64,000 nt of DNA from CAWIHA01 sp963835855 (GTDB lineage: Bacteria > Acidobacteriota > Terriglobia > Bryobacterales > Bryobacteraceae), in the NCBI GenBank assembly GCA_963835855.1, contig CAWIHA010000020.1:46292-110291 (forward strand), read 5' to 3'. Position numbers and translations under genes: made by a program. The notes under the pieces are model-generated. The model saw only the letters and a list, made by a program, of their open reading frames with translations. It ran no database searches and had not been told where the DNA came from. This document shows positions 44,507 to 53,435 of this stretch, piece after piece. Every line of letters begins with the position of its first letter. Positions within the stretch are counted from its first letter, which is position 1.

Positions 44507-46996
44507 GTGGGGAAAACCGTGAAGTCCGCGGTCATCGCTTCCACCTTGGCTCTGTGCTTTGAGTGCGCCGGTGCCAGCGTGCACCTGGCGGGACGCGTGG
44601 TGGATGAAGACGAGGCCGCGATAGCGGGCGTGGAGGTGGTCCTTGTGTCCGCGGCGCCAGCCGCCGGCGCGCCTCGCCAGGAAGCCATCACCGGCCCGGC
44701 CGGCGAGTTCGCATTCGATGCCGCAGCCCCCGGCGACTACCTTCTGACCGCCCGCCGCGAAGGTTACTTCCAGCTCCAAGACCGCCCTATTCGGCTTGCG
44801 GAAGGCGCGAACGAAGTCACGCTCGTGCTGAATCCCGCCCGCGAGGTCTTCGAGAAGATAGATGTTTCCTATTCGCCGCCCACAATCGATTACGACCGCA
44901 CCACTCCGGAAGAGCGGCTCACCGCCACGCAGGTCCTCGAAATCCCGTACCCGTCAACCGACACGCTGCGGAACGTCGTGCGCGCGGTCCCCGGCGTTGT
45001 TCAGGATTCGGCGGGCGATATCCACCTGAATGGTGGAGGCGAGGAGCAGATCCTTTACACGCTTGACGGCTTTGAGATCAACGATCCACTCACTGGCCGG
45101 TTCGATACACGGATGAGCGTGGAGTCTGTTCGCTCGATGGACGTCGCCGCCTTGAACCCCGCCGAGTTCGGCAAAGGCTCCTCCGGCATGCTTCAAATCA
45201 AGACCAGCACGGGCGACGACCGGTTCCGCTACTCGGCCACGGACTTTGTCCCGGGTGTCGAGAACCGCAAGGGCCTGTTGGTCAGCGGCTGGACGCCGCG
45301 CTTCAATGTCTCTGGGCCGATCCGCCCCGGCCGTGCGTGGTTTTCCGACGGGCTCTATATCCAGTACAACGACCAGGTGATCAACGAGCTGCCGAAAGGT
45401 CAGGACCGCAGTCCCAACTGGCGCGTGAGCAACTTGCTCCGCAACCAGTTCAACCTCACACCGTCGAACATTCTCTACACCGGCTTCCTTACGAGTTTTT
45501 TTACCGCGCCGTACAACGGATTGGGACCGCTCGATCCGATCCAAACTACGTCAAAGAGCCGCTCACGCCAGGAGTTTTTCGACCTCAAGGATCAGATCTC
45601 GCTCCATCGCGGCGGACTTCTTGAGATTGGCTGCGGAGTGAACCGCACCTATGACCGCGAGATCCCGCAAGGCCAGGGTCTCCTGATCTACACAACCGAG
45701 GGCCGCCAGGGCAACTCTTACCTCGACGCCACCCGCCATGGCGGCCGCGATCAACTCCTCGCCAATCTGTTCCTGCCCCCGTTCACCCTGGCCGGCGAGC
45801 ACCAGGTGAAGCTCGGCGCCGATCTCGACCGCGTGGAATACTCCCAGGACGCCACGCGCACGGGTTACGAATACCTTACCGTGAACAACACGTTTGCGCG
45901 CACGGTCAAATTCGGCGGCACGGGCCAGCTGCGCCTCTCGGATTCCGAAGCCGCGGCCTACGTTGAGGACTCCTGGAAGCCGCGGCCCGGCATTTTAATC
46001 GAAGCCGGCCTGCGCCAGGACTGGGATCACATTTTCGGCAACGCGGTTTTCTCGCCGCGCATCGGGTTTGCCTGGGCGCCGCGCGGACTCGAATCGACAA
46101 AGATTTCCGGCGGCTTCGGCGTCGTTTACGACGAAGCGACTTTGCAGGTCTTCAGCCGGCCGCTCGACCAGTACGAGCTCACCACGCATTACCTGCCCGA
46201 CGGCAGCGTTGACTATGGACCGGCCGCTTCGGTGTTCACGCTGCCTCACAACCGGCTCGAAACTCCGCGCTATACGAACTGGAATCTCGGGTGGGAGCAG
46301 CGCTTTCCTGCCGGTCTCTACGCGCGGTTTCAGTACACCCGGCGCCGCGGCCAGTACGGCCTGACTTATGTCAACACGATCGAGCCCGGCTCTGCGCCGC
46401 CGCCGGGTATCCTCGCCGCGTACCCCGTCGCGATCTTCGATGCCGTATACCAGCTCGAGAATCTGCGCCGCGATGCCTACGATTCGTTTGAAATCACTCT
46501 CCGGAAGAATTTTCGCAAGCAATACGAATGGCTGGCGAGCTATACGCGCTCCCGCGCGCTTTCGAACTCGGTCATCAACGTCACGGTCGATCAGCCGGCC
46601 CTCTTCTTTCAGAACACCGGGCCTCTGCCGTGGGATGCGCCAAATCGATTTCTGAGCTGGGGCTACCTGCCAACGTTCTGGCAAAGCTGGGCCATCGCTT
46701 ACCTGCTCGAAGTGCGCAACGGTTTTCCGTTTTCGATCGAGGACCAGACGGGCCTGGTGGCCGGCCAACCCGACCGCTTCCGGTTCCCGGCTTTTTTCGA
46801 GCTCAATCTGCACGTGGAGCGGCGGTTCACGTTCCACGGCAACCACTGGGCCTTCCGCTTCGGGTTCAACAACATTACCAATCACAACAACTTCAACACC
46901 GTAAACAACGTGATCGGCTCGCCACAGTTTCTGGCCATGTCCGGCGGCCAGACCCGCGCGTTTACTGCCCGCATCCGCTGGCTGGGGAAGAATTGA
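44507..46996 (+). CDS. TonB-dependent receptor with N-terminal carboxypeptidase-regulatory domain
   Basis: 829 residues from GTG 44507. A signal peptide ('VIASTLALCFECAGASVH') precedes a beta-sandwich domain (about 25-120, 'LAGRVVDEDEAAIAGVEVVLV', 'GYFQLQDRPIRL') of the CarboxypepD_reg type. The plug follows ('YPSTDTLRNVVRAVPGV', 'LNGGGEEQILYTLDGFEIND', 'VAALNPAEFGKGSSGML'), then a large beta-barrel to the C-terminus. It should transport a large substrate across the outer membrane using TonB. The DUF/Oar-like architecture is abundant in Acidobacteriota and often linked to carbohydrate or protein uptake; the substrate here is unknown. Confidence 0.9.
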   Translation: MGKTVKSAVIASTLALCFECAGASVHLAGRVVDEDEAAIAGVEVVLVSAAPAAGAPRQEAITGPAGEFAFDAAAPGDYLLTARREGYFQLQDRPIRLAEGANEVTLVLNPAREVFEKIDVSYSPPTIDYDRTTPEERLTATQVLEIPYPSTDTLRNVVRAVPGVVQDSAGDIHLNGGGEEQILYTLDGFEINDPLTGRFDTRMSVESVRSMDVAALNPAEFGKGSSGMLQIKTSTGDDRFRYSATDFVPGVENRKGLLVSGWTPRFNVSGPIRPGRAWFSDGLYIQYNDQVINELPKGQDRSPNWRVSNLLRNQFNLTPSNILYTGFLTSFFTAPYNGLGPLDPIQTTSKSRSRQEFFDLKDQISLHRGGLLEIGCGVNRTYDREIPQGQGLLIYTTEGRQGNSYLDATRHGGRDQLLANLFLPPFTLAGEHQVKLGADLDRVEYSQDATRTGYEYLTVNNTFARTVKFGGTGQLRLSDSEAAAYVEDSWKPRPGILIEAGLRQDWDHIFGNAVFSPRIGFAWAPRGLESTKISGGFGVVYDEATLQVFSRPLDQYELTTHYLPDGSVDYGPAASVFTLPHNRLETPRYTNWNLGWEQRFPAGLYARFQYTRRRGQYGLTYVNTIEPGSAPPPGILAAYPVAIFDAVYQLENLRRDAYDSFEITLRKNFRKQYEWLASYTRSRALSNSVINVTVDQPALFFQNTGPLPWDAPNRFLSWGYLPTFWQSWAIAYLLEVRNGFPFSIEDQTGLVAGQPDRFRFPAFFELNLHVERRFTFHGNHWAFRFGFNNITNHNNFNTVNNVIGSPQFLAMSGGQTRAFTARIRWLGKN

Positions 46997-47008
46997 GGGA
47001 AACGCAAA

Positions 47009-48289
47009 TCAGAGACCGCTCGCCAGCAGATCGAGGACACCCTGACGGCTGCGCAGTCCGGTCTCCAGCGCCTCGATTGGCACTCCCAGCCGCCCCTGTA
47101 CGACCCCGAGCCGCAGCGCCGAAATGAGGTCCTCGCTGGCGCCGGTCAAATGCTCGGCCGCGTACAGCAACGCCGCCAGCGCGGATTCGGTGCGTTCGGG
47201 CCGATGATGGTGCTCGACAGCTTCGACCAGATGCGCCGGGAAACACCAGCTCCGCAGAACCTCTGCGCCGGCTGCGCCGTGCTCGAAACCCGCCAAGGTC
47301 AGTTCGGCAAAAACCGGCTCGCAACCTTTCTCGAGCAGGCGCGAATAAGTGAGGAAATCCTGGCGCGGGAGCCGTGCGAACGTCAGCCGGCCCACATCGT
47401 GGACCAGCCCCGCGAGGAATGCCTCGGCCGGTTCAGTGCCGCGGCAGACACTGGCAATGTGTTCTGCCAGGTCGGCCATCGCCAGCGAGTGCTTCCACAG
47501 GTCGTGCAGGTCTTTCGAGGCGTACAGCGGCTGAAACGCGGCGGCCATCAGCACCTTGCGACAGGCCTCCAGGCCGATATAGGTGATGGCTTGCGGGATG
47601 GTCGAGATCGGCCGCACCGGACTGTAGTGCAAGGTGTTGGCGGCTTTGAGCACCTGCCCGGCAAGCACCTGGTCGGACTTCACCAGCCGCTCGAGTTGCG
47701 AGAAGCTGGCGTCGTCCGAGCTCACAATTTCCAGCGCCTGGAGGGCAACGGAAGGAAACACGGGCAGCCGGTGCACGTTCTCGATCAACTCTTTTATGCG
47801 AACGCTGGGCAGGCTCGCGAGCGCCGCCACAACCTCGGGCTGGTAGAAGCCGTCCTTCGCCATCCAGCCGAGCTCGTCGATTACCTGCTCAACGGTCTCG
47901 AACTCGAATGGCAGGAACTCCAGGCGCTCGGTAAAAAAATCTGCAAGCTCGAGGATTTCGGCAAACAACGCCGAGGTCCGGTCGGCTGCGCGGGCCTGCC
48001 TGTCGCGGAGCGCGGTGAGCACTGCGCGCACGCGGCTGTCTGAGAGTGCGGGTGTGGAAACACCCCCGGCTGTGGCCGACCAACCCGGGTCGCGAACATC
48101 GTCGAGCAACCGCCCCAACGTCCCGTAGTCAAGCACTTCCGGAGGATAGTGATGCAGAAGCGCGGCTTCCTCGAGGATCCACACCTCACCTATCCGCAGA
48201 CGGGCGCCTACCTCGCACGCGACAGCGGCGACACGCCGCGCATGCGCGCGCAGCGCGGCGCGGTCCCGGCTGATGCACACCAATTCCAC
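47009..48289 (-). CDS. HDOD-domain signalling protein
   Basis: 426 residues from GTG 48289; ATG 48373 is in frame but would put the start four bases from the divergent gene. A partial HD-like N-terminal domain ('LRAHARRVAAVACEVGARLRIG', 'EAALLHHYP') is followed by an HDOD domain ('RLPVFPSVALQALEIVSSDD', 'LERLVKSDQVLAGQVLKAANT', 'ISTIPQAITYIGLEACRKVLM', 'AFLAGLVHDVGRLTF'). HDOD proteins regulate motility, competence or stress through protein or nucleotide interactions; metal-binding HD residues are only partly kept ('GLVHDVG', 'HHH'). It is convergent with the TonB receptor, 12 bp apart. Confidence 0.85.
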   Translation of the reverse strand: MELVCISRDRAALRAHARRVAAVACEVGARLRIGEVWILEEAALLHHYPPEVLDYGTLGRLLDDVRDPGWSATAGGVSTPALSDSRVRAVLTALRDRQARAADRTSALFAEILELADFFTERLEFLPFEFETVEQVIDELGWMAKDGFYQPEVVAALASLPSVRIKELIENVHRLPVFPSVALQALEIVSSDDASFSQLERLVKSDQVLAGQVLKAANTLHYSPVRPISTIPQAITYIGLEACRKVLMAAAFQPLYASKDLHDLWKHSLAMADLAEHIASVCRGTEPAEAFLAGLVHDVGRLTFARLPRQDFLTYSRLLEKGCEPVFAELTLAGFEHGAAGAEVLRSWCFPAHLVEAVEHHHRPERTESALAALLYAAEHLTGASEDLISALRLGVVQGRLGVPIEALETGLRSRQGVLDLLASGL

Positions 48290-48376
48290 GTTATACGGAC
48301 TTATCGGCCGTTGCCGGGAAACTTGAACATTTTTCAGCCTTAGGCCAGATCCCTGCCACTGGGTTACAATCATGGG

Positions 48377-49390
48377 TTGCCCGAACCTCGTGTGACCCTT
48401 GTGATTCCGACACTTACGGCGGGGGCGCCGTTGGAGGAATGCCTCGCCGCGCTCCAATGGCAAAAGCTTTGGGATTTTGAAGTCGTGGTGGTAGATAACA
48501 GCGGAAAGCAGCTGGTCCGGCAGACTATCGGGCCCGGCTCCTTGGCGGTCGTGTTGGAACTATCAGGGAATCTAGGCTTTGGCGCTGCAATTAACGAGGG
48601 CTTCCGCCGTTCCCGCGCTCCCTATCTCGCCACATTGAACGACGACGCTGTGGCCTACCCAGACTGGCTGCGTGCGCTGCTCGCCGCCATGGAAGCGCGG
48701 CCCGAGGTAGGCATGTGCGCTTCACAGGTACGCTTGGCGGACGAGGAGTCGCTCGACTCCGCCGGCATGCTCATCTCGGCGGATGGCAGCAGTAAGCAGC
48801 GCGGCCATCGCGAGCCGCCGGTTCGCTTCAGCCGCTTAGAAGAGGTGTTGCTGCCGAGCGGTTCGGCAGCGCTCTACCGGCGCGCCATGCTCGAGGAAAT
48901 CGGCCTGTTTGACGAAGACTTTTTCCTCTATTGCGAGGACACCGACCTCGGCCTCCGCGCCCGCTGGGCCGGATGGAAATGCCTCTACGTGCCGGAGGCC
49001 ATCGTCGAGCACCGGTATTCCGGAACCGCTGGCCGCGCTTCCCCGCTCAAGGCGTATTATGTCGAGCGGAACCGGTTGTTCGTGATTGCGAAGAACTTCC
49101 CCGTCTCGTTGCTGGCGCGCGCGCCGGGTGCGGCCATCGCGCGCTATTTTTGGCATGTGGTCTCGGTATTCCAGGGCCGCGGCGCGGCCGCGCAATTCCG
49201 CCGCGAAAACGGCAGGCTGCTTGCCATGGCTTACATCGTGCTGCGAGCGCACTGCGCCGCGCTCGCCAACGTGCGGCGGTTGTGGCGCAAGCGGCGCGCA
49301 ATCCGCCGCACGACCCGCCTCTCGCCGCGCGAGTTTTGCCGCCTTGTTGCCGGGCACTCGATCACGCCAAGACAGGTGGCTGCGCTATGA
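48377..49390 (+). CDS. Family 2 glycosyltransferase
   Basis: 337 residues from TTG 48377; GTG 48392 is an alternative. Motifs: 'VTLVIPTLTAGAPLEECLA', 'EVVVVDNSGKQLV', 'GNLGFGAAINEGFRRS', 'YLATLNDDAVAYPDWL' and 'DEDFFLYCEDTDLGLRARWAGW'. The C-terminal region is helical and basic. It opens a plus-strand operon whose genes overlap (ATGA at 49387), continuing glycan synthesis with the next GT. Confidence 0.87.
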   Translation: MPEPRVTLVIPTLTAGAPLEECLAALQWQKLWDFEVVVVDNSGKQLVRQTIGPGSLAVVLELSGNLGFGAAINEGFRRSRAPYLATLNDDAVAYPDWLRALLAAMEARPEVGMCASQVRLADEESLDSAGMLISADGSSKQRGHREPPVRFSRLEEVLLPSGSAALYRRAMLEEIGLFDEDFFLYCEDTDLGLRARWAGWKCLYVPEAIVEHRYSGTAGRASPLKAYYVERNRLFVIAKNFPVSLLARAPGAAIARYFWHVVSVFQGRGAAAQFRRENGRLLAMAYIVLRAHCAALANVRRLWRKRRAIRRTTRLSPREFCRLVAGHSITPRQVAAL

Positions 49391-50127
49391 CGATAACGCC
49401 CGGACCCGAGTCGCTGCTGATCATCGTGCCCGCGTATAACGAGGCAGCGGCAATCGGACACGTGGCCGGTGAGATTCGCGCAGTCCTGCCGGGCGTGCCC
49501 GTGCTCGTGATCGACGATTGCTCACTGGACTCGACCGCCGCCGTAGCTCGCGCGGCCGGCGCTCAAGTCATGTCCCTGCCGCATCACCTCGGATTGGGCG
49601 GCGCCGTGCAGGCCGGCTACAAGCTCGCTTTCGAGTTAGGCTTCGAGTATGTCATCCGCCTGGATGGCGACGGCCAGCACGACCCCGCGTACATCCCCAA
49701 GATCTTTGAGGCGCTGCGTACATCGGGGTGCCAGATGGTGATCGGCTCCCGCTTCGTTGACGGCAGCCTGAATCCTTTGAGCATACCGCGCGCGCTCGGC
49801 ATTCGTTTTTTCCGGTTCGTGCTCCGGCCGATCTTGGGCAAGACGGTCCGCGACCCGACGTCCGGCTTCGTCGGCGTGAACCGCGCCGCCTTGCACGTGT
49901 TCAGCAAGAGTTTCCCGCTCGAATACCCCGAGATCGAAGCGCTGGTGGTTTTGCAGCGCAAGGCATTCGCGTTCCACGAGGTGCCATGCCGCATGCGCCG
50001 CCGGCTGGCCGGCAAGAGCACGATCACCGGGCTCAAACCCTTCTACTACATCTGCCACGTGCTGCTCGGCGTATTCGTCAACGTGTTGAAGTATGAGGGG
50101 CGCCGCCGCCCGCCCGGGCCGGCCTGA
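49387..50127 (+). CDS. Family 2 glycosyltransferase, polyprenol-phosphate type
   Basis: 246 residues from ATG 49387, overlapping the previous stop by 4 bp. Motifs: 'LLIIVPAYNEAAAIGHVAGEI', 'VLVIDDCSLDSTAAVA', 'HHLGLGGAVQAGYKLAF', 'YVIRLDGDGQHDPAYIPKIF' (DxD site) and 'VRDPTSGFVGVNRAAL'. Resemblance to dolichyl-phosphate mannose/undecaprenyl-phosphate glycosyl transferases is strong. The DUF2304 gene follows, a pairing often seen in envelope gene clusters. Confidence 0.88.
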   Translation: MTITPGPESLLIIVPAYNEAAAIGHVAGEIRAVLPGVPVLVIDDCSLDSTAAVARAAGAQVMSLPHHLGLGGAVQAGYKLAFELGFEYVIRLDGDGQHDPAYIPKIFEALRTSGCQMVIGSRFVDGSLNPLSIPRALGIRFFRFVLRPILGKTVRDPTSGFVGVNRAALHVFSKSFPLEYPEIEALVVLQRKAFAFHEVPCRMRRRLAGKSTITGLKPFYYICHVLLGVFVNVLKYEGRRRPPGPA

Positions 50128-50149
50128 GCTAACCAACAGGAGGACCGAA

Positions 50150-50512
50150 ATGGAAGGTCTGTTGAATTTCCTGACCGGCTTGAGCGTGCTGCTCATTATC
50201 ATGGTGCTGTTTTCGGTGCGGCGCGCTCATATCCGGGTCGAGTATTCGGTGAGCTGGTTCGGCGCGGCCTTGACTCTGCTGCTGCTTTCGCGCTCGCACA
50301 CGCTGATGGATCGGCTGGCCGCGATGCTGGGCATCAGTTCTCCGCCGCTGGCGCTGCTCACGCTGGTTGGCTGCTTGTTCCTGCTCGTGCTCTTTCGGCT
50401 GTCGGTGGTCATCTCGGCGCTGAAGGACGCTAACATCGCGCTCGCGCAGCGCGTGGCCATTCTCGAATACCGCCTGCAATCGGCCCATGAAGAAATCCAA
50501 ACGCACCGTTGA
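50150..50512 (+). CDS. DUF2304 membrane protein
   Basis: 120 residues from ATG 50150, with a strong ribosome-binding site (AGGAGG about ten bases upstream). Three hydrophobic segments: 'FLTGLSVLLIIMVLFSV', 'YSVSWFGAALTLLLLS' and 'LALLTLVGCLFLLVLFRLSVVI', then a short charged helix. This matches DUF2304, small membrane partners of polyprenol-phosphate glycosyltransferases. It overlaps the next gene by 26 bp. Confidence 0.8.
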   Translation: MEGLLNFLTGLSVLLIIMVLFSVRRAHIRVEYSVSWFGAALTLLLLSRSHTLMDRLAAMLGISSPPLALLTLVGCLFLLVLFRLSVVISALKDANIALAQRVAILEYRLQSAHEEIQTHR

Positions 50513-52217
50513 AAAGACAATCGTGCCAACGCGGCCGGCCGGCCTCAAGCCCTGGCATTTCGCGATTGTGTTCGCAGGCGCATTCATCGCCGTTCTGATA
50601 GCCTACTTGCCGGCGCTGCGCGGCCCCTTCGTCTTCGACGATATTTACCTGCCTTTCACTGAGCAGGAGTACGATCAAGCGCCGCTCAGGGTCTGGATCG
50701 GCAGTGTGCGCCCGCTTCTGATGTTCACGTTCTGGGCGAATTACCGGCTCTCCGGCCTGGAGCCGTTTTCCTATCACTTGGTGAACGTCGTCCTCCATTT
50801 CATCACCGGCGTGTTCGTTTTCCTGATCATCCGGCGGCTGCTCCAGTGGGCGGGCATGGAAGGCCGCGTGCGTGAGATCGTCGCTCTAGCCGGAGGCGGG
50901 TTGTTCCTGCTCCATCCGGTGCAGACTGAGGCCGTCGCCTACATCGCCAGCCGATCGGAGACTCTCAGCACTCTGTTCTTCTATGCTGCCTTCGCGCTTT
51001 TCGTGTACCGCCGCTCGAGCGCGATTTCCTGGCCCGAAGCGGTTGGTGTGCTGCTTCTGTTCGGCGCCGCCGTGAACACGAAGGAGCATACGGCCGTGCT
51101 CCCGCTGCTGTTGCTGCTCACCGACTATTATTGGAACCCAGGTTTTTCGTTCGCTGGAATCCGAAAAAATTGGCGATTGTACGCGCCGATCGCAGCCGGC
51201 GGGGCGCTCGCGGCGCGGATGGTCTGGCGCATCCTGCGCTGGAGCGATACCGCGGGCTTTGCGCTCCCTGAATTCACGTGGGTTCAGTACTTCTACACGC
51301 AGTGCCGCGCCATCTGGCTGTACATCCGCCTGTTTTTTCTTCCGTATGGCCAGAACGTGGATCACGATTTCGCAATCTCGCGCAGCATCATGGATCATGG
51401 CGCTGCAATCTGGCTTGCCGGCCTCATTGCGCTTGTTGTCGCCGCCGTCTACTACCGGCGCCGGTATCCGCTCGCCTCCTACGGCTTCCTGGTGTTCCTG
51501 ATCTTGCTGGCTCCGACTTCCTCGGTGATTCCGATCCTGGACCCGGTCGCTGAGCACCGGCTTTACTTGCCGATCGTCGGGCTACTGCTGGTCGTCGCGG
51601 AATTCCTGCGGCGCTGGCGGGTGAGCCGCACCACGCTCGCCGCGAGCGTGGCGGGTCTTCTGCTGGTGGCCGGGTGGCTGACGTTCGATCGCGCGCAGGT
51701 CTGGGGCAGCGACCTCGCGCTCTGGGAGGACTCGGTTGCGAAGTCGCCCCGCAAGGCCCGGCCGCAGTTTCAGCTCGCTTATGCCTACTTCAACCGGGGC
51801 CGCTGCGGGGACGCACTTGAGCATTACAATATCGTCGCGCAGGTTGGCCCCACGGACCAGCGCTTGCTCATCGATTGGGCGCTCGCGTACGACTGTCTGC
51901 ACCGCTGGGACGAGGCGCTGGCGAAGCTTCAACAAGCCGCGGGGCTCCAGAAGAACGCCCAGGTTTATTCGCTCCTGGGGTTGGTGTACCTGCGGCAGAA
52001 CAAGAACGCGGAGGCGCTGGAGGCGCTCAATACCGCCGTCAAGCTCAATCCGCGCTTCGAGTTCACCTATGTCTACCGCGCCCGGGTTCATGCTGCGTTG
52101 GGCGATCTCGCAGCCGCCGCCGACGACGACCGGCGCGCGCTGGCGATCAACGCAGACAACGATACCGCGCGCGAGGACCTGGCCGTGATCGAGCAGCACA
52201 TGACCCGAGCGCGCTGA
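50487..52217 (+). CDS. TMTC-like multi-pass membrane protein with C-terminal TPR repeats
   Basis: 576 residues. About ten membrane helices precede the soluble tail. The first periplasmic loop has 'GPFVFDDIYLPF' and 'VRPLLMFTFWANYRLSGLEPF', the Asp-Asp and R-P-L elements of GT-C glycosyltransferases (PMT/TMTC). 'LFLLHPVQTEAVAYIASRSET' and 'YLPIVGLLLVVAEFLRRW' are typical of the bacterial TMTC-like family. Residues about 425-570 are TPR repeats ('QFQLAYAYFNRGRCGDALEHY', 'VYSLLGLVYLRQNKNAEALEAL'). It may transfer a sugar from a polyprenol phosphate donor made by the GT2 two genes upstream; acceptor unknown. Confidence 0.85.
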   Translation: MKKSKRTVEKTIVPTRPAGLKPWHFAIVFAGAFIAVLIAYLPALRGPFVFDDIYLPFTEQEYDQAPLRVWIGSVRPLLMFTFWANYRLSGLEPFSYHLVNVVLHFITGVFVFLIIRRLLQWAGMEGRVREIVALAGGGLFLLHPVQTEAVAYIASRSETLSTLFFYAAFALFVYRRSSAISWPEAVGVLLLFGAAVNTKEHTAVLPLLLLLTDYYWNPGFSFAGIRKNWRLYAPIAAGGALAARMVWRILRWSDTAGFALPEFTWVQYFYTQCRAIWLYIRLFFLPYGQNVDHDFAISRSIMDHGAAIWLAGLIALVVAAVYYRRRYPLASYGFLVFLILLAPTSSVIPILDPVAEHRLYLPIVGLLLVVAEFLRRWRVSRTTLAASVAGLLLVAGWLTFDRAQVWGSDLALWEDSVAKSPRKARPQFQLAYAYFNRGRCGDALEHYNIVAQVGPTDQRLLIDWALAYDCLHRWDEALAKLQQAAGLQKNAQVYSLLGLVYLRQNKNAEALEALNTAVKLNPRFEFTYVYRARVHAALGDLAAAADDDRRALAINADNDTAREDLAVIEQHMTRAR

Positions 52218-52218
52218 T

Positions 52219-53337
52219 ATGGATGGTTTGCGCATCGGCGTCAACGCGCTCTACCTGATTCCTGGCGGCGTCGGCGGCACCGAAATCTATCTGCGGCACC
52301 TGCTTGCGGCCTTGGCCGCGCTCGATCCCGTGAACGAGTACTTCGTGTTCACCAATCGCGAGACGGGAGCGGATCTGGTCCCGCAGCTAGCGAATTTCCA
52401 TCATGCGCCGCAGCCGGTCCGTGCGAATTTCCGGCCGGCGCGCATCGTGTGGGAACAAACGGGGCTGGCGCTCACCGCGCTGCGCCACCGTTTGGATGTG
52501 CTCTTCAATCCGGGCTTCACCGCGCCCGTGATCGCCCCGTGTCCGAACGTCACCGTCTTTCATGACCTCCAGCACAAGCGCCATCCCGAGCATTTCCGCT
52601 GGTTCGATCTGCCGTTCTGGCGCATCTGTCTCTGGGCTTCGGCGCATACTTCCAGGCTGCTGCTCGCGGTTTCGGAGACCACCCGCGACGACCTGCTGCG
52701 CTTCTATCGCCTGCCCGAGCGCAAGGTGCGCGTGGTGCCGCACGGCGTCGATCCGCGGTTTTTCGAAATTGGCGCCGCGCGCCGCGAGCGGGCGCCCCAG
52801 CCCTATTTCCTCTGCGCCTCGACGCTTCACCCCCACAAGAACCTCGAGGCGCTAATCCGCGCTTACGCTGCGCTGCGCCGCGAGCGGCCGGAGTTCGGAC
52901 TGGTGATCGCGGGTGTGCGCGGGTTCCACGCCGCGCCGATCGAGAGGCTGGTGGCCGAGCTGAACCTCGGAGGCGCCATCCGGCTGACGGGCTGGCTGCC
53001 GCGCGAGGACCTCTACGTTCTGTTCCGCGACGCGTACGCGTTCATCTATCCCTCCACCTTTGAAGGCTTTGGGTTGCCCGTGCTCGAGGCGCTCGCAGCC
53101 GGCATACCTACGGCGTGCTCCTCGATTGAGCCGCTCGCGAGCCTGGCTGGCGCGGCCGCACTGCAATTCGATCCCGCCGATTCTAAAGCGATGCTCGAAG
53201 CGATGTTCCGTTTGATCTCGGACGCCGGTTTGCGGGAGCGCCTGGCGCTGGAAGGCCCCCGCCGCGCCGCCGGGTTCACTTGGAGCAAGGCGGCCCAGGC
53301 TACGCTGGAAGCTTTGCTGGAAGCGGGCGGGGGCTAG
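52219..53337 (+). CDS. GT4-family glycosyltransferase
   Basis: 372 residues from ATG 52219, one base after the previous stop. GT-B fold: 'IGVNALYLIPGGVGGTEIYLRHLL' at the N-terminus, 'NVTVFHDLQHKRHP', 'YFLCASTLHPHKNLEALIRAY', and the nucleotide-sugar site 'FIYPSTFEGFGLPVLEALAAG' with the conserved Glu-x7-Glu. It is a retaining mannosyl- or similar transferase. It is the last gene of the glycan locus; after its stop the base composition changes. Confidence 0.9.
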   Translation: MDGLRIGVNALYLIPGGVGGTEIYLRHLLAALAALDPVNEYFVFTNRETGADLVPQLANFHHAPQPVRANFRPARIVWEQTGLALTALRHRLDVLFNPGFTAPVIAPCPNVTVFHDLQHKRHPEHFRWFDLPFWRICLWASAHTSRLLLAVSETTRDDLLRFYRLPERKVRVVPHGVDPRFFEIGAARRERAPQPYFLCASTLHPHKNLEALIRAYAALRRERPEFGLVIAGVRGFHAAPIERLVAELNLGGAIRLTGWLPREDLYVLFRDAYAFIYPSTFEGFGLPVLEALAAGIPTACSSIEPLASLAGAAALQFDPADSKAMLEAMFRLISDAGLRERLALEGPRRAAGFTWSKAAQATLEALLEAGGG

Positions 53338-53435
53338 CGCGATGCTGACGAAGCTGTGGGAGCGGGAGAGCGGATCGGGTCGGCTCGAGGAGGCGTTAGG
53401 CACTGACTCCATTCACACACATCGGGAGAAAACTT

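Noticed and set aside
53340..53435. Remnant gene between the last GT and the ParB-like gene
   Set aside because: Only about 100 bases, with no start or coding character; treated as a junction.
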